Assembly: GCA_947073495.1 (NCBI GenBank)
Contig: CAMTMX010000029.1
Location: forward strand, 1 to 37,121
Direction of reading: 5' to 3'
Source of the DNA: an uncultured Porphyromonadaceae bacterium
GTDB lineage: Bacteria; Bacteroidota; Bacteroidia; Bacteroidales; Muribaculaceae
DNA: 37,121 bases
The translations under genes and the position numbers were made by a program. Below are positions 19,001 through 25,967 of this stretch, piece by piece (the stretch's first letter is position 1; each line of letters begins with the position of its first letter). Under the pieces are notes generated by a model. It was not told the origin of the DNA. It made no database searches and worked only from the letters and a program-made list of their open reading frames with translations.

Positions 19001-19244
19001 TATCGGTAGCGGTACCGATAGTGGTGCCTTTCACCATCACGCTTGCGCCTATCACAGCTTCTCCGTTCTGGTCATAGACTGTACCTGTCAATTTGTGAGT
19101 CTGAGCCTGCTGAGCTGAGACAGCCGCAGCCGGCGGTTCAACAGCAAAAGAGGTACCGACTCCGGCGCTACATGCCAATGCAAGGCATATACCACCTTTC
19201 AGAAAACTTGATGCCCGGTAATTCCGGGGAAGGTCTTGTTTCAT
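16074..19244 (-). CDS. SusC-family TonB-dependent outer-membrane transporter (SusC1)
   Basis: This is a 1056-residue TonB-dependent importer. It has an N-terminal signal region, a carboxypeptidase-regulatory-like domain (about 50-122, with SYVGYKTQ), the SusC motif DEVVVVGYGVQKK (about 128-140), a plug domain with RGKGTLGDTSPLIVVDGI, and a beta-barrel ending in the aromatic terminus TFGAGITF. It works with SusD1 to take up substrate at TonB expense. The two DUF6055 genes lie directly upstream on the same strand. In most such loci the enzymes follow susCD, so here the order is reversed. The gap upstream carries a conserved hairpin and simple repeats but no clear promoter, which favours one transcript from about 22296. 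Confidence 0.96.
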   Translation of the reverse strand: MKQDLPRNYRASSFLKGGICLALACSAGVGTSFAVEPPAAAVSAQQAQTHKLTGTVYDQNGEAVIGASVMVKGTTIGTATDIDGNFTLNVPSSGTLVVSYVGYKTQEIALTGQKELRIDLLEDTESLDEVVVVGYGVQKKATLTGSVSSVAGEDIKKVSAANLTNTLAGKTAGVIGMSTSGEPGADNATLLIRGKGTLGDTSPLIVVDGIADRSFSRLDPNDIESISVLKDASAAIYGARAANGVILVTTKRGKAGKVKITYNGNYTMSQPTRIPKMLNSYQYATYVNEYDADPRHGSGQLTYSEDVLQHYLNHDDPLNFPDTDWWAETAKKWTSRTSHNVSVSGGNEKVSFYSSLGYMWQDALYKKSAQDYKQFQFTSNVDVNASDWWNFSFDILGRREERNRGVYNTQYLFTHLLTTFPGAAPYFPNGLPRVGYDGLTNNATVMVTDAPGYNKYYYNILNLKPRLRINLDKLTEGLYVEGYAAIDLAFNNGKQLSRPYDLYSYENGEYINQRDETSKISVNSWSNWSSTVTLNARLGYDREFNELHKINAFVAYEQSKYNYNSISAYRTNFLSELLPDIDFGSANPYDWDNGGNSDVVTRRNVFGRINYAYNDKYLAEFTMRYDGSMNFAKGHRWGLFPSLSLGWVISQEEFWSPVQPYVNFLKIKGSWGKMGNDNISAYQYREQYMFNGTSPYFGIGDKAQLTQGIYLSRVANPLVTWEKATTWNAGFSAYFLNSKFMLDFDWFLSKRSDILITRNASIPYYAGMSLPAENLGKVTNSGVELVATYQDRAGDFNWSVTGNFTYSQNKVNYMDEAVNTPAWQKTEGHPIDGLIMYKAIGIYQTQEQVDNSPHIAGAAPGDLIYQDTNGDGKITWDDAIRIDESATPKIIYGITLAGGWKGIDFNCFFQGQGKAKKLVQPGMNMVTDFYEGRWRTDNTPEQNAAARWPKAMIKQTYGDTWNGSASTWWLRSADFLRLKSIEIGYTFPKEWMSKAGIENLRVYINGSNLFTIDNFKVADPEIAGRDDNDNIVVDNPGYITGYPLSRSITFGAGITF

Positions 19245-19340
19245 GAGTACGATTTTATTAGGTTAAAAGAAGTTGATTTCTAATTTTGGATTTTGAGTTG
19301 TGAGTTTTGAGAGTTTAGATTAATCGGGATTTAGCCTGTT

Positions 19341-19361
19341 TAATCGGGATTTTGCCGATTA
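19341..19361 (-). other. Conserved intercistronic hairpin after DUF6055 gene A
   Basis: TAATCGG-N7-CCGATTA forms a 7-base stem about 28 bases after the DUF6055-A stop. The same stem with a different 7-base loop lies after DUF6055-B (20858-20878). No T-tract follows, so an mRNA-stability or processing element is more likely than a terminator. The gap 19245-19389 otherwise holds simple repeats (TTCAAAA units at 19366-19392) that run into the stop codon. Confidence 0.5.
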
Positions 19362-19389
19362 CCTTTATTCAAAATTCAAAATTCCACAT

Positions 19390-20766
19390 TCAAAATTTGA
19401 TAGAGTAGGGCCATTGGGCGTCACCGGGGTTTTGAGGACCGTCGACATTGCGCCAGTGTTCGGTCGGGGCACCCATCACCACGAGCCAGAGCTTTTCGAT
19501 TTTCTTGTCGGCTGGAGCAGTGTAGGTCACCTTACCGTTCTTGGCTTTCTGCATTTCTCCGTAATGAGCCTTACCTTCTGAATCGACAGCCACGAGACCA
19601 TAGCGCCAACCGGCTTTATCCTTATTCTTGGTGACATAACCTTTTCTGCCTGCCTCTCCGCGGAAGTTGACTGTAACTGTCTTGCCTGCTTCTGGAACAG
19701 TGACGGGTATCACATTGAATCCATAGTTCTCTGGAGCGTTATCCTTGGCGATGCGTTGCCAGCCGCCCCCGGCGTTTTCGAGGTTGGAATGCCAGATGTC
19801 GGTATATCCACGGGTATAGTCGCGCACGCGGTCGATATCCCAATTGACAAGGCGCGCATAATTGTGCCACATCTCGTCGTTGAAAGCTTCCTGATCCAGA
19901 CCTGTAAGTTTCTTATAGGTCATCACGGGGTCTTCACCTACCTGTCCTTGACGGTAAAGTTCAGCGATAAACGGTCTTCCGTGCTTCTCGCCCCAGAACT
20001 CAATCACGTATGGAGAATGATAGATATTTTCGATGTGGAGGTAAGCCTTGTGTGTAAGGTTGGAGAAAGCGTCGAGGTGGAAACGCTCGTCTTTCTGCCA
20101 TTCAGGGTTAACCTGCCAGAGCATCCACTGGGAAGTCATCTCAAAAAATCCGCAGCCGCCCCACGCATATCCTTCATCGTCGCATGAGATCTGCGACTGA
20201 TATGAATGACCGAGCTCATGGGCTATGCAGTTGAGATTCTTGTCTTGAACGCGGTTGGGGGCGATCCAGAGGGCGCCGATCTGACCATCGTATTCACCAC
20301 CATAGGCGGTGCCTTCGAGAGAATAGTCGAGCATCACCATCATCTTATATTTGTCAGCCTTGGTGCCCGGTTTCACGAAAGCGAGATCATTATAGAAGAA
20401 ATCATAGAAATGCTGAAGCTTCCCCATAAGGTTTGCAAGATCAACCTTCATGTTGTGACCGTCGAGGTCAGGAGCCTGGGTTATGTCATTGCCAAACCCT
20501 TTAGCCCAGAAGAGGGCGACGTCGGGAGTTGACACCATACGTTTGAAACTCCATTTGCTTTCAGGATCGTTTAGATCCATATCGCGGAGATCCTTGGGGA
20601 TGTAGATCTGCTTCTCCTGATGGGTCACCACCGGGATATCAGTATTTACGGGGTAAGTCTCATCCGGACTGAGGGCGATCACTCCGGTTTTCGAAGGGTC
20701 GTTGTCCTGAGCGGAGGCTGCGAAAGCCAATCCGAGGAGAGCTGGAAACAGAATTGATTTTTTCAT
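19390..20766 (-). CDS. Secreted DUF6055 zincin-like protein A
   Basis: This 458-residue protein has a cleavable signal peptide (FAASAQ, cut around residue 20) and no lipobox, so it is periplasmic or exported. I place it in DUF6055 from memory of the family. The clear motif is AHELGHSYQSQ (H183, E184, H187), the zinc and catalytic signature of metallopeptidases. A conserved Glu 22 residues later (E209 in GGCGFFEMTSQW) is a plausible third ligand, as in gluzincins. A C-terminal beta-rich domain (about 340-458, GFNVIPVTVPEAGKTVTVNFRGEAG, ending WPYSIKF) follows. It is a close tandem paralogue of the next gene and precedes susC1. Peptidase activity is inferred from the motif only; a catalytically dead or glycan-active zincin fold is possible. 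Confidence 0.85.
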   Translation of the reverse strand: MKKSILFPALLGLAFAASAQDNDPSKTGVIALSPDETYPVNTDIPVVTHQEKQIYIPKDLRDMDLNDPESKWSFKRMVSTPDVALFWAKGFGNDITQAPDLDGHNMKVDLANLMGKLQHFYDFFYNDLAFVKPGTKADKYKMMVMLDYSLEGTAYGGEYDGQIGALWIAPNRVQDKNLNCIAHELGHSYQSQISCDDEGYAWGGCGFFEMTSQWMLWQVNPEWQKDERFHLDAFSNLTHKAYLHIENIYHSPYVIEFWGEKHGRPFIAELYRQGQVGEDPVMTYKKLTGLDQEAFNDEMWHNYARLVNWDIDRVRDYTRGYTDIWHSNLENAGGGWQRIAKDNAPENYGFNVIPVTVPEAGKTVTVNFRGEAGRKGYVTKNKDKAGWRYGLVAVDSEGKAHYGEMQKAKNGKVTYTAPADKKIEKLWLVVMGAPTEHWRNVDGPQNPGDAQWPYSIKF

Positions 20767-20834
20767 TGAGATCAGATTAGTTGTAAAGTTATTCCAATTT
20801 TGAATGTTGAATTGGATTGAAAGAATGGATTTTG

Positions 20835-20878
20835 GATTAATCCTGATTAATCAGGATTAATCGGAATCAAACCGATTA
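20835..20878 (-). other. 28-base perfect palindrome plus conserved hairpin after DUF6055 gene B
   Basis: Positions 20835-20862 are a perfect palindrome made of GATTAATC words at a 10-base step. It overlaps TAATCGG-N7-CCGATTA (20858-20878), the same stem as at 19341-19361. The tract after gene A aligns with it, so the 3' region was probably duplicated with the gene. The gap 20767-20906 holds nothing else except simple repeats. Confidence 0.55.
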
Positions 20879-20906
20879 CCTTAATTCAAAATTCAAAATT
20901 CTACAT

Positions 20907-22271
20907 TCAAAATTTGATAGAGTATGGCAACTGCGAGGAGCTGTTGCGGAGATGCTGTGTGGGGGCACCCATAACCACCAGCCAGAGACGATTGATAGTC
21001 TTGTCGGCGGGAGCGGTGAAGTTTACGCTTCCCTCTTGCTCCGCATGCATGTCACCATAGATTGTGTTGTCGTCAGAATCGACTGCCACCAATCCGTAGC
21101 GCCAACCGGCAAGGCTCTTGTTGTTGGTGATGTAGCCCTGTGCATCCGGTTCACCGCGGAATCCGATGGTAACCGTCTCACCGGCTGCAGGGATAGCGAC
21201 GGGGATCACATTGAAACCATAGCATTCGGGAGCGTTCTCCTTGGCGACACGCTGCCAGCCGTCGCCGGCATCTGTCAGACGGGTTTTCCACCGGTTAGTG
21301 AGGGATCGGGTGTTCCGGCGCACGCGGTCGATGTCGAAATTGACAAGACGTGCATAGTTATGCCACATCTCGTCGTTAAACTCTTCCTGACTGACACCTG
21401 CGGCACGTTTATAGGTGTCGACAGGGTCCTCCCCTATTCTACCTTTACGGTAAAGTTCGGCGATAAACGGCAAACCATGTTTCTCACCCCAGAACTCGAT
21501 TACAAACGGGGAATGGTAGATATTGTCTTCGTGGAGATAAGCCTTGTGGGTAAGATCAAGGAAAGCATCGAAATGGTAAGCCTCGTCTTTGGTCCAATCG
21601 GGATTTACCTGCCAGAGCATCCATTGGGAAGTCATTTCATAGAAACCGCATCCGCCCCATGCGTCACCATCGCCGTCGGCGATAAGCTGTAGCTGGAAAG
21701 AATGGCCGAGTTCATGCGCCACGGCATTCATATTCTCGTCTTGCACACGGTTTGGAGCAACCCAGAGGGCACCGATCTCGTTGTCGTAAGTTCCGCCGTA
21801 GGCAGTCCCTTCGAGAGAATAGTCGAGCATCACCATCATGCGGTATTTGTCAGCCTTGGTAGTGCCGGGGTTTACAAATTTCAACTCGCTATAATAATAG
21901 TCATAAAATTCCTGTACCTTGGTGAGGAGACGATCGGCATCCACCTTCATGTTCTGGTCTTGTAATGAGGGTGCTTTGGAAAGGTCGTCGCCAAACCCTT
22001 TTGCCCAGAAAAGTATGACATCATCGGTAGATTTCGTACGCCCCCAATACCATTTACTGTTCTTGTTCTTGAGATCCATGGTGCGGAGCTCTTGAGGGAT
22101 ATAGACGGCTTTCCCTTCGGGCGGACCGACGGTGACTTCACCGGGTTCCGGGTCAGGGTTGACCGGACCGCCACCATTGGCGGGTTCATCGCCACCGCAA
22201 GCGGAAGCGATCAGTGCCACGCAAAGAATGAGAAGGTTTGTAGAATATTTTAGAAATCGTTCAAGTTTCAT
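20907..22271 (-). CDS. DUF6055 zincin-like lipoprotein B
   Basis: This 454-residue protein is highly similar to protein A over its whole length. Shared stretches include MMVMLDYSLEGTAYGG, IGALW.APNRVQD, AHELGHS.Q.Q and MTSQWMLWQVNP. HExxH residues are H186, E187 and H190, with E212 as possible third ligand. Unlike A it is a lipoprotein (ALIASAC, Cys25) with a Gly/Pro-rich linker (about 26-52, a stalk), so the two copies differ in anchoring. It is the first gene of the operon running through DUF6055-A, SusC1 and SusD1. The neighbourhood suggests action on an extracellular or periplasmic glycoprotein substrate before import. The biochemical role is undescribed as far as I know. Confidence 0.87.
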   Translation of the reverse strand: MKLERFLKYSTNLLILCVALIASACGGDEPANGGGPVNPDPEPGEVTVGPPEGKAVYIPQELRTMDLKNKNSKWYWGRTKSTDDVILFWAKGFGDDLSKAPSLQDQNMKVDADRLLTKVQEFYDYYYSELKFVNPGTTKADKYRMMVMLDYSLEGTAYGGTYDNEIGALWVAPNRVQDENMNAVAHELGHSFQLQLIADGDGDAWGGCGFYEMTSQWMLWQVNPDWTKDEAYHFDAFLDLTHKAYLHEDNIYHSPFVIEFWGEKHGLPFIAELYRKGRIGEDPVDTYKRAAGVSQEEFNDEMWHNYARLVNFDIDRVRRNTRSLTNRWKTRLTDAGDGWQRVAKENAPECYGFNVIPVAIPAAGETVTIGFRGEPDAQGYITNNKSLAGWRYGLVAVDSDDNTIYGDMHAEQEGSVNFTAPADKTINRLWLVVMGAPTQHLRNSSSQLPYSIKF

Positions 22272-22302
22272 GGAGCGATAAAAAAGGTTAATTATTCAGG
22301 CG

Positions 22303-22310
22303 CAAAATTA
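22303..22310 (-). promoter_or_regulatory. Candidate -7 box of the DUF6055/SusCD1 operon
   Basis: On the minus strand TAATTTTG fits TAnnTTTG and would start transcription near 22296, about 25 bases before the ATG of DUF6055-B. An exact -33 TTTG is not visible, only CTTGTG at about the right distance. Further upstream (22320-22450) is AT-rich sequence with no feature I recognise. Confidence 0.45.
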
Positions 22311-22450
22311 ACATCATTTCACAAGTTCGGACTAAAAAATCGTCCAAAAACATGCAAAAATCGTCCAAAACACCCGAAAAAACATGTTTTTTTACCCAAA
22401 TTATAAAATTTAAACTAAAAAAATCGAAACCTAAAGGAAGTATACAGATT

Positions 22451-22742
22451 TAGACCAAGGTCCCAGAGCACATTTTTTGACCATAGCACCAGAGAACGTT
22501 TTTGTCCATGTGCCGGAGCACATTTTTTTACCATAGCATATATCATAATCACTCGTTCTATGGGACTCTGGTCGTAATCACTCGTTCTATGGGACTCTGG
22601 TCGTAATCACTCGTTCTATGGGACTCTGGTCATAATTATCACACAAGAATAAAAGTTATATTAAAACAGAAGGACAAAAGAACATAAAAATCCTTCTGTC
22701 CTTTTGTCCTTATGTTGTTTTAAAATCCTTGTGTACTTCTGT
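22451..22742. repeat. Left copy of a long direct repeat bracketing the GNAT module
   Basis: This 292-base element is repeated at 23668-23876. It starts with degenerate copies of a roughly 26-base unit (GACCATAGCACCAGAGAACG type), then three tandem 29-base units (22547-22633), then about 110 bases (22631-22742) nearly identical to the other copy. The last part contains ACAGAAGGACAAAAG and, shortly after, its inverted version CTTTTGTCCTTATGT, so it can fold. No transposase is present. Confidence 0.88.
22547..22633. repeat. Three tandem 29-base units
   Basis: AATCACTCGTTCTATGGGAC followed by TCTGGTCGT repeats at 22547, 22576 and 22605. The right-hand element has only one such unit. It lies 0.3 kb upstream of the DUF6055-B start. 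There are no spacers, so it is not a CRISPR array. Confidence 0.9.
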
Positions 22743-22825
22743 CCTTATGTTTGTTTTAGATCTTATGTTGATTCGTTAGTTTTCGGGGTTGATATGGGAG
22801 ATGGTTTGTTAATTTATGAATAATA

Positions 22826-23383
22826 TCATTTTGTAAATATATCGAGATACATTCTTCTGGTAGGCTTGTTGAGGTCAGAAACTGTTTGAAATTCAAAACC
22901 GGCTTTATCAGAATAAAATCTGAGAGTGTCGTTGTTATTTAATGCATCTACTGTTATAAATTGACATCCTGATATTTTAAAAATTTTAAAAGTCTCAACT
23001 ACGAAATCTATAGCAAACAATCCTATACCATGGGATTGAAAGTCTTTTCTTACTCCCAGATGACCAATATTTATAGCAGGGAAAGAAGTTTGACGTTGAA
23101 ATATGTCATCATATTCTCTGTTAAGATTCGGGAAAAAGATCTTATCCTCATATTCAAGTGCAAGAGTATCATTGGAAAGCGTAAAAAGTGCCACTATAGA
23201 ATTATTTAATTTCACACAATATGGGGATAAATAGTGATATTTAGCACATAATATAAGTTCATCATGAAAAAATGAGTCAAGATGAGACTCTCCACATTGG
23301 AAAACAGAGATTTCTTCCGCATCTGACTTAGAGACAGGAAGTACGTTGAGGTCAGAAACCGAGAATTGGATTTTTTCCTCCAT
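22826..23383 (-). CDS. GNAT-family N-acetyltransferase, TacT-like toxin candidate
   Basis: This 185-residue protein carries the GNAT acetyl-CoA motif HLGVRKDFQSHGIGLFAIDFV (Q116, G119, G121) and the C-terminal FYSDKAGFEF (Y157). FQCGESHLDSFFHDE (28-42) near the N-terminus resembles the FxCGxxxLDxFL start of tRNA-acetylating GNAT toxins such as TacT. Those toxins block translation by acetylating charged tRNA and are paired with a small antitoxin. Here a 65-residue ORF precedes it with a 32-base overlap. The module is AT-rich and bracketed by long direct repeats. An ordinary metabolic acetyltransferase cannot be excluded. A roughly 80-base gap follows before the left repeat, without a clear terminator. 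Confidence 0.85.
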   Translation of the reverse strand: MEEKIQFSVSDLNVLPVSKSDAEEISVFQCGESHLDSFFHDELILCAKYHYLSPYCVKLNNSIVALFTLSNDTLALEYEDKIFFPNLNREYDDIFQRQTSFPAINIGHLGVRKDFQSHGIGLFAIDFVVETFKIFKISGCQFITVDALNNNDTLRFYSDKAGFEFQTVSDLNKPTRRMYLDIFTK

Positions 23384-23549
23384 TATTTCTGATCACTTGC
23401 TGATAAACAGATTGACGCCGCCGGTTGACGGTTTCAATTTTTATTTTTTCCTGAGGAGAAAACTCCTGGCGCATACGGCGTTTCATCTCCACGCGAAAAC
23501 GTTCTACCTCTTGTGGCGACATTACCGGATTTACAACTGATGGGATCAT
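23352..23549 (-). CDS. Small basic protein upstream of the GNAT gene, candidate antitoxin
   Basis: This 65-residue ORF ends inside the GNAT gene (32-base overlap), a spacing typical of toxin-antitoxin pairs. It is rich in Arg, Lys, Glu and Gln (VERFRVEMKRRMRQEFSP) and probably mostly helical. I do not recognise its family; it does not look like the usual ribbon-helix-helix DUF1778 antitoxin. An inverted repeat 18 bases upstream of its start (23567-23581) could be its own operator. Confidence 0.6.
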   Translation of the reverse strand: MIPSVVNPVMSPQEVERFRVEMKRRMRQEFSPQEKIKIETVNRRRQSVYQQVIRNNGGKNPILGF

Positions 23550-23566
23550 ATCATAATCAATTTATA

Positions 23567-23581
23567 TTCTAAACGTTAGAA
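23567..23581 (-). promoter_or_regulatory. Inverted repeat upstream of the GNAT module
   Basis: TTCTAA-ACG-TTAGAA is a perfect 6-base inverted repeat around three bases, 18 bases before the 65-residue ORF. TA modules usually autorepress at such sites. This is positional inference only. Confidence 0.35.
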
Positions 23582-23667
23582 CAGTCAATAATATTAGTCA
23601 ATTCTATTGTTAAAATATGTTATATCACAACTGTTAGAGCATATTATAGGGGAATATAACAAAACAT

Positions 23668-23876
23668 TAGACCAAAATCTACGAGAATTTTTTGACCAGA
23701 GCACCAAAGAACGTTTTTGACCGTGGCATATATTATAATAATTCGTTCTATGGGACTCTGGTCATATTTATCAACACAAGAATAAAAGTTATATTAAAAC
23801 AGAAGGACAAAAGAACATAAAAATTCCTTCTGTCCTTTTGTCCTTATGTTGTTTTAAAACCCTTGTGTACTTCTGT
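23668..23876. repeat. Right copy of the direct repeat bracketing the GNAT module
   Basis: This 209-base relative of 22451-22742 is shortened by one 26-base unit and two 29-base units, and otherwise colinear; the last roughly 110 bases match almost perfectly. Inside it GACCAGAGCACCAAAGAACG (23694-23713) can pair with CGTTCTATGGGACTCTGGTC (23744-23763), leaving a 30-base loop and 3 mismatches. Both copies run in the same direction, so recombination between them would delete the module. Confidence 0.88.
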
Positions 23877-23923
23877 TTTAATCACTTCTGTACTTTTGTT
23901 CTTGTGTTCAATCAAGACGGTAA

Positions 23924-24055
23924 TTACTTGAATTTATAAGTAATTATTAGTTTGAGGGTCTTGGATTCGCCGTTGTTGGTGTAGACGAATACGGGACGGA
24001 TTGTGTAGGTCTCGCCGGCTTTGACCTCTCCCGGCATCTTGCCAAGTGTTATCAC
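23924..24055 (-). pseudogene. 3' remnant of a DUF4859 gene
   Basis: The minus strand reads about 43 codons: VITLGKMPGEVKAGETYTIR, PVFVYTNNGESKTLKLIITY, KFK and a stop (24055-23924). It aligns with the C-terminus of the large DUF6055-DUF4859 protein of this window (EMRPVLVYTKDGETYTLKIK). There is no start, and an in-frame TGA lies just upstream. It begins directly after the M43 gene stop. Its GC-rich codons contrast with the AT-rich genes on both sides, so it looks like the scar of the original last gene of this locus. Confidence 0.85.
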
Positions 24056-24066
24056 ACATCAAGATT

Positions 24067-25888
24067 CTATTGAACTATCGCAACTTTAAGAGGAAGCATT
24101 TTGGTTTTGCTACCCAGCATTACATTTAATGGAGAATTTTGTGATCCTAAAGGCGCACTTGTTGAACATTGGAATACATTTTTAGTTGCAGGAACCTTAG
24201 AAAATCCATTCATCCACAACGACATATCAACATCTCCATTTCCTATACCACATGCATCAGAAAAATAAAATTGTATAGTTCCCCCCTGAGATATTGTGAG
24301 AGTCTTATCTTGTGAGTTAGAAATAGTAATATTGCCACTTGCAGATGTGGATCCTCCCTTACCTTGAATAGAATATCTGAGAGTAGATGTATTGGGATTG
24401 ACTTTGAGATAATACGCTGTACGTTGCGCTAAGAACTTGAATCCTTTTGAAGACTCTCCGTAAGCTTTAATATTGTAATTCTGAGATTTAAAAGAAGTAT
24501 CAAAATTGGTTATCTCTATAGACTTACCACTATAATTCTTAAGCATTGATGTATAATTCGTAGAACTTGTCGTAGTGTACCTTTTACATAAAACATCCCA
24601 TGTTACATTAAACGTATCAGGGAAATTAACTGAATACTTTTCACTTGTATTAATCCACTTTCCTCCTGTAACTGAATATGGAGATAAAACGGTACGAACT
24701 TTAATACTTTCAGCATTAGTCATCAAGCAATTATTCATTCTACTCAACTGACCGGGGGTAATGTTTTTTCTTGCATTCTTATTAGGATTATAACACATCA
24801 TATTGGTTACATCCGGTTTATAAGAATCTCCATTGGCATCGGTTCCATAAGAACCCGACCAAACGCAAGGATCGGCAGGGGTATCTGTTACGTAATCTCC
24901 TGCTATCTTAGAATTGCTACCATTCACCAATTCAGCTATCCCCCCCCTCATTTCTATTTTTAGAACCACGATGGGTGTGATAGAGATTAAATACATGTCC
25001 CATTTCATGTGCAAGAGTAGAGATGTTATCATAATATTCAGAAGTTGATACAATACTTGTTTTACCTATCTCTAATGTAGCTCCAGCTGCTACTTCATCA
25101 AATACAGATCCATCAGAAAGAATATAAACATCCACTGCATTTGATTGCGGATTTTTATTGCACAAAATATTTATATTAGTCTGAGTACATGCCATTTTAT
25201 TCATTGCATCACTGTCTATATACTCTTCTCCAATACATTCAAAACTAAGGCCAGTGCCATCATAATACTCCGTCAAAACATTCAACACCTTATTTTTGAC
25301 TGTAGTTTTGTCAAGACCTATTCCTGATGTGGATCTAACAACATGAACGAACAACCTTATCCTAAATGAATTGAACGTATCCATAATAGGTACATAAGAA
25401 GTTGAAGCCCTTGTCATAGGATTTTCTTCTTCATTTGCTATCATGCACGGCAATACCTCTCCATCTGAAGACCTTGTATTGTTTTCATCCGGTAAATCAT
25501 ATTTATCTATCTGGGAGATTTCGAGATCGTAATAACTAATTCCTCCGAGACCATCGCCAAAAGATTTATATTCTGTCTTTTTATATTTACCTTGAACCAG
25601 ACATCCTTCTTTATAATCTTCGTATTTTGAATTCCAATTCACGATTTGAACTGAATATCCATCGCAAATCCCATGCATAAATGGAAATGAGAAACGGGAA
25701 TCAGGGACAAAATTCCATTTGCCATTATCATCCATTTTAAAGGTTCCAACAAGATCCGTGACTTCTTGATATTGATCGTTTACCTTAAGGATATTGTCAT
25801 CCTCATTGCTACAACCGGCAAACACAGACATCAATGCTATTACAACAATTAACAGATTACTTCTGTTATATTTTTTTAATCCCTTCAT
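24067..25888 (-). pseudogene. M43 (pappalysin-like) metalloprotease lipoprotein, frameshifted at a G8 tract
   Basis: The ATG at 25888 opens a lipoprotein (MSVFAGC, Cys26) with the metzincin zinc motif HEMGHVFNLYHTH (H294, E295, H298, H304). It stops after 318 residues, just beyond eight consecutive G (24940-24947 on the plus strand as C). The next frame continues without a break for about 290 residues: GDYVTDTPADP, a Met-turn-like NMMCYNP, and a beta-rich C-terminal region ending at 24067. Removing one G joins both parts into 606 residues. The short form lacks the Met-turn and should be inactive. The gene is AT-rich and starts 26 bases after the operon terminator, so it needs its own promoter. 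It is either decayed, phase-variable, or a sequencing error at the homopolymer. Confidence 0.85.
24940..24947 (-). repeat. G8 homopolymer at the frameshift of the M43 gene
   Basis: Eight G on the coding strand (C on the given strand) sit between the zinc-binding motif and the Met-turn codons. Seven G would keep the frame. Runs of this length are classic slippage sites. Confidence 0.95.
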
Positions 25889-25913
25889 CTTTGTAAGTTA
25901 TTTAAAATTAAAT

Positions 25914-25954
25914 AAAAAAAGATTGGGAGATTCCGGCTAAGAAATCTCCCAATC
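25914..25954 (-). terminator. Rho-independent terminator of the SusCD2 operon
   Basis: A 12-base stem, GATTGGGAGATT (25921-25932) with AATCTCCCAATC (25943-25954), has a 10-base loop, and on the minus strand it is followed by seven T (25920-25914). It lies 14 bases after the stop of the DUF6055-DUF4859 gene. Confidence 0.93.
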
Positions 25955-25967
25955 CCTTAGAACAATA

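Noticed and set aside
20952..21692. Open frame of 246 codons on the plus strand opposite DUF6055-B
   Set aside because: Antisense shadow of a well-supported gene, with no domain or promoter. The paralogous gene A has a similar but broken shadow.
22547..22633. CRISPR-like regular repeats
   Set aside because: The 29-base units are head-to-tail without spacers and there are no cas genes.
22272..24066. An insertion sequence carrying the GNAT module
   Set aside because: No transposase, no terminal inverted repeats and no short target duplication; only long direct repeats are seen.
24932..25888. M43 gene as a naturally short 318-residue protein
   Set aside because: The next frame continues the same protein family with the expected Met-turn, so the stop is a frameshift product and not a natural end.
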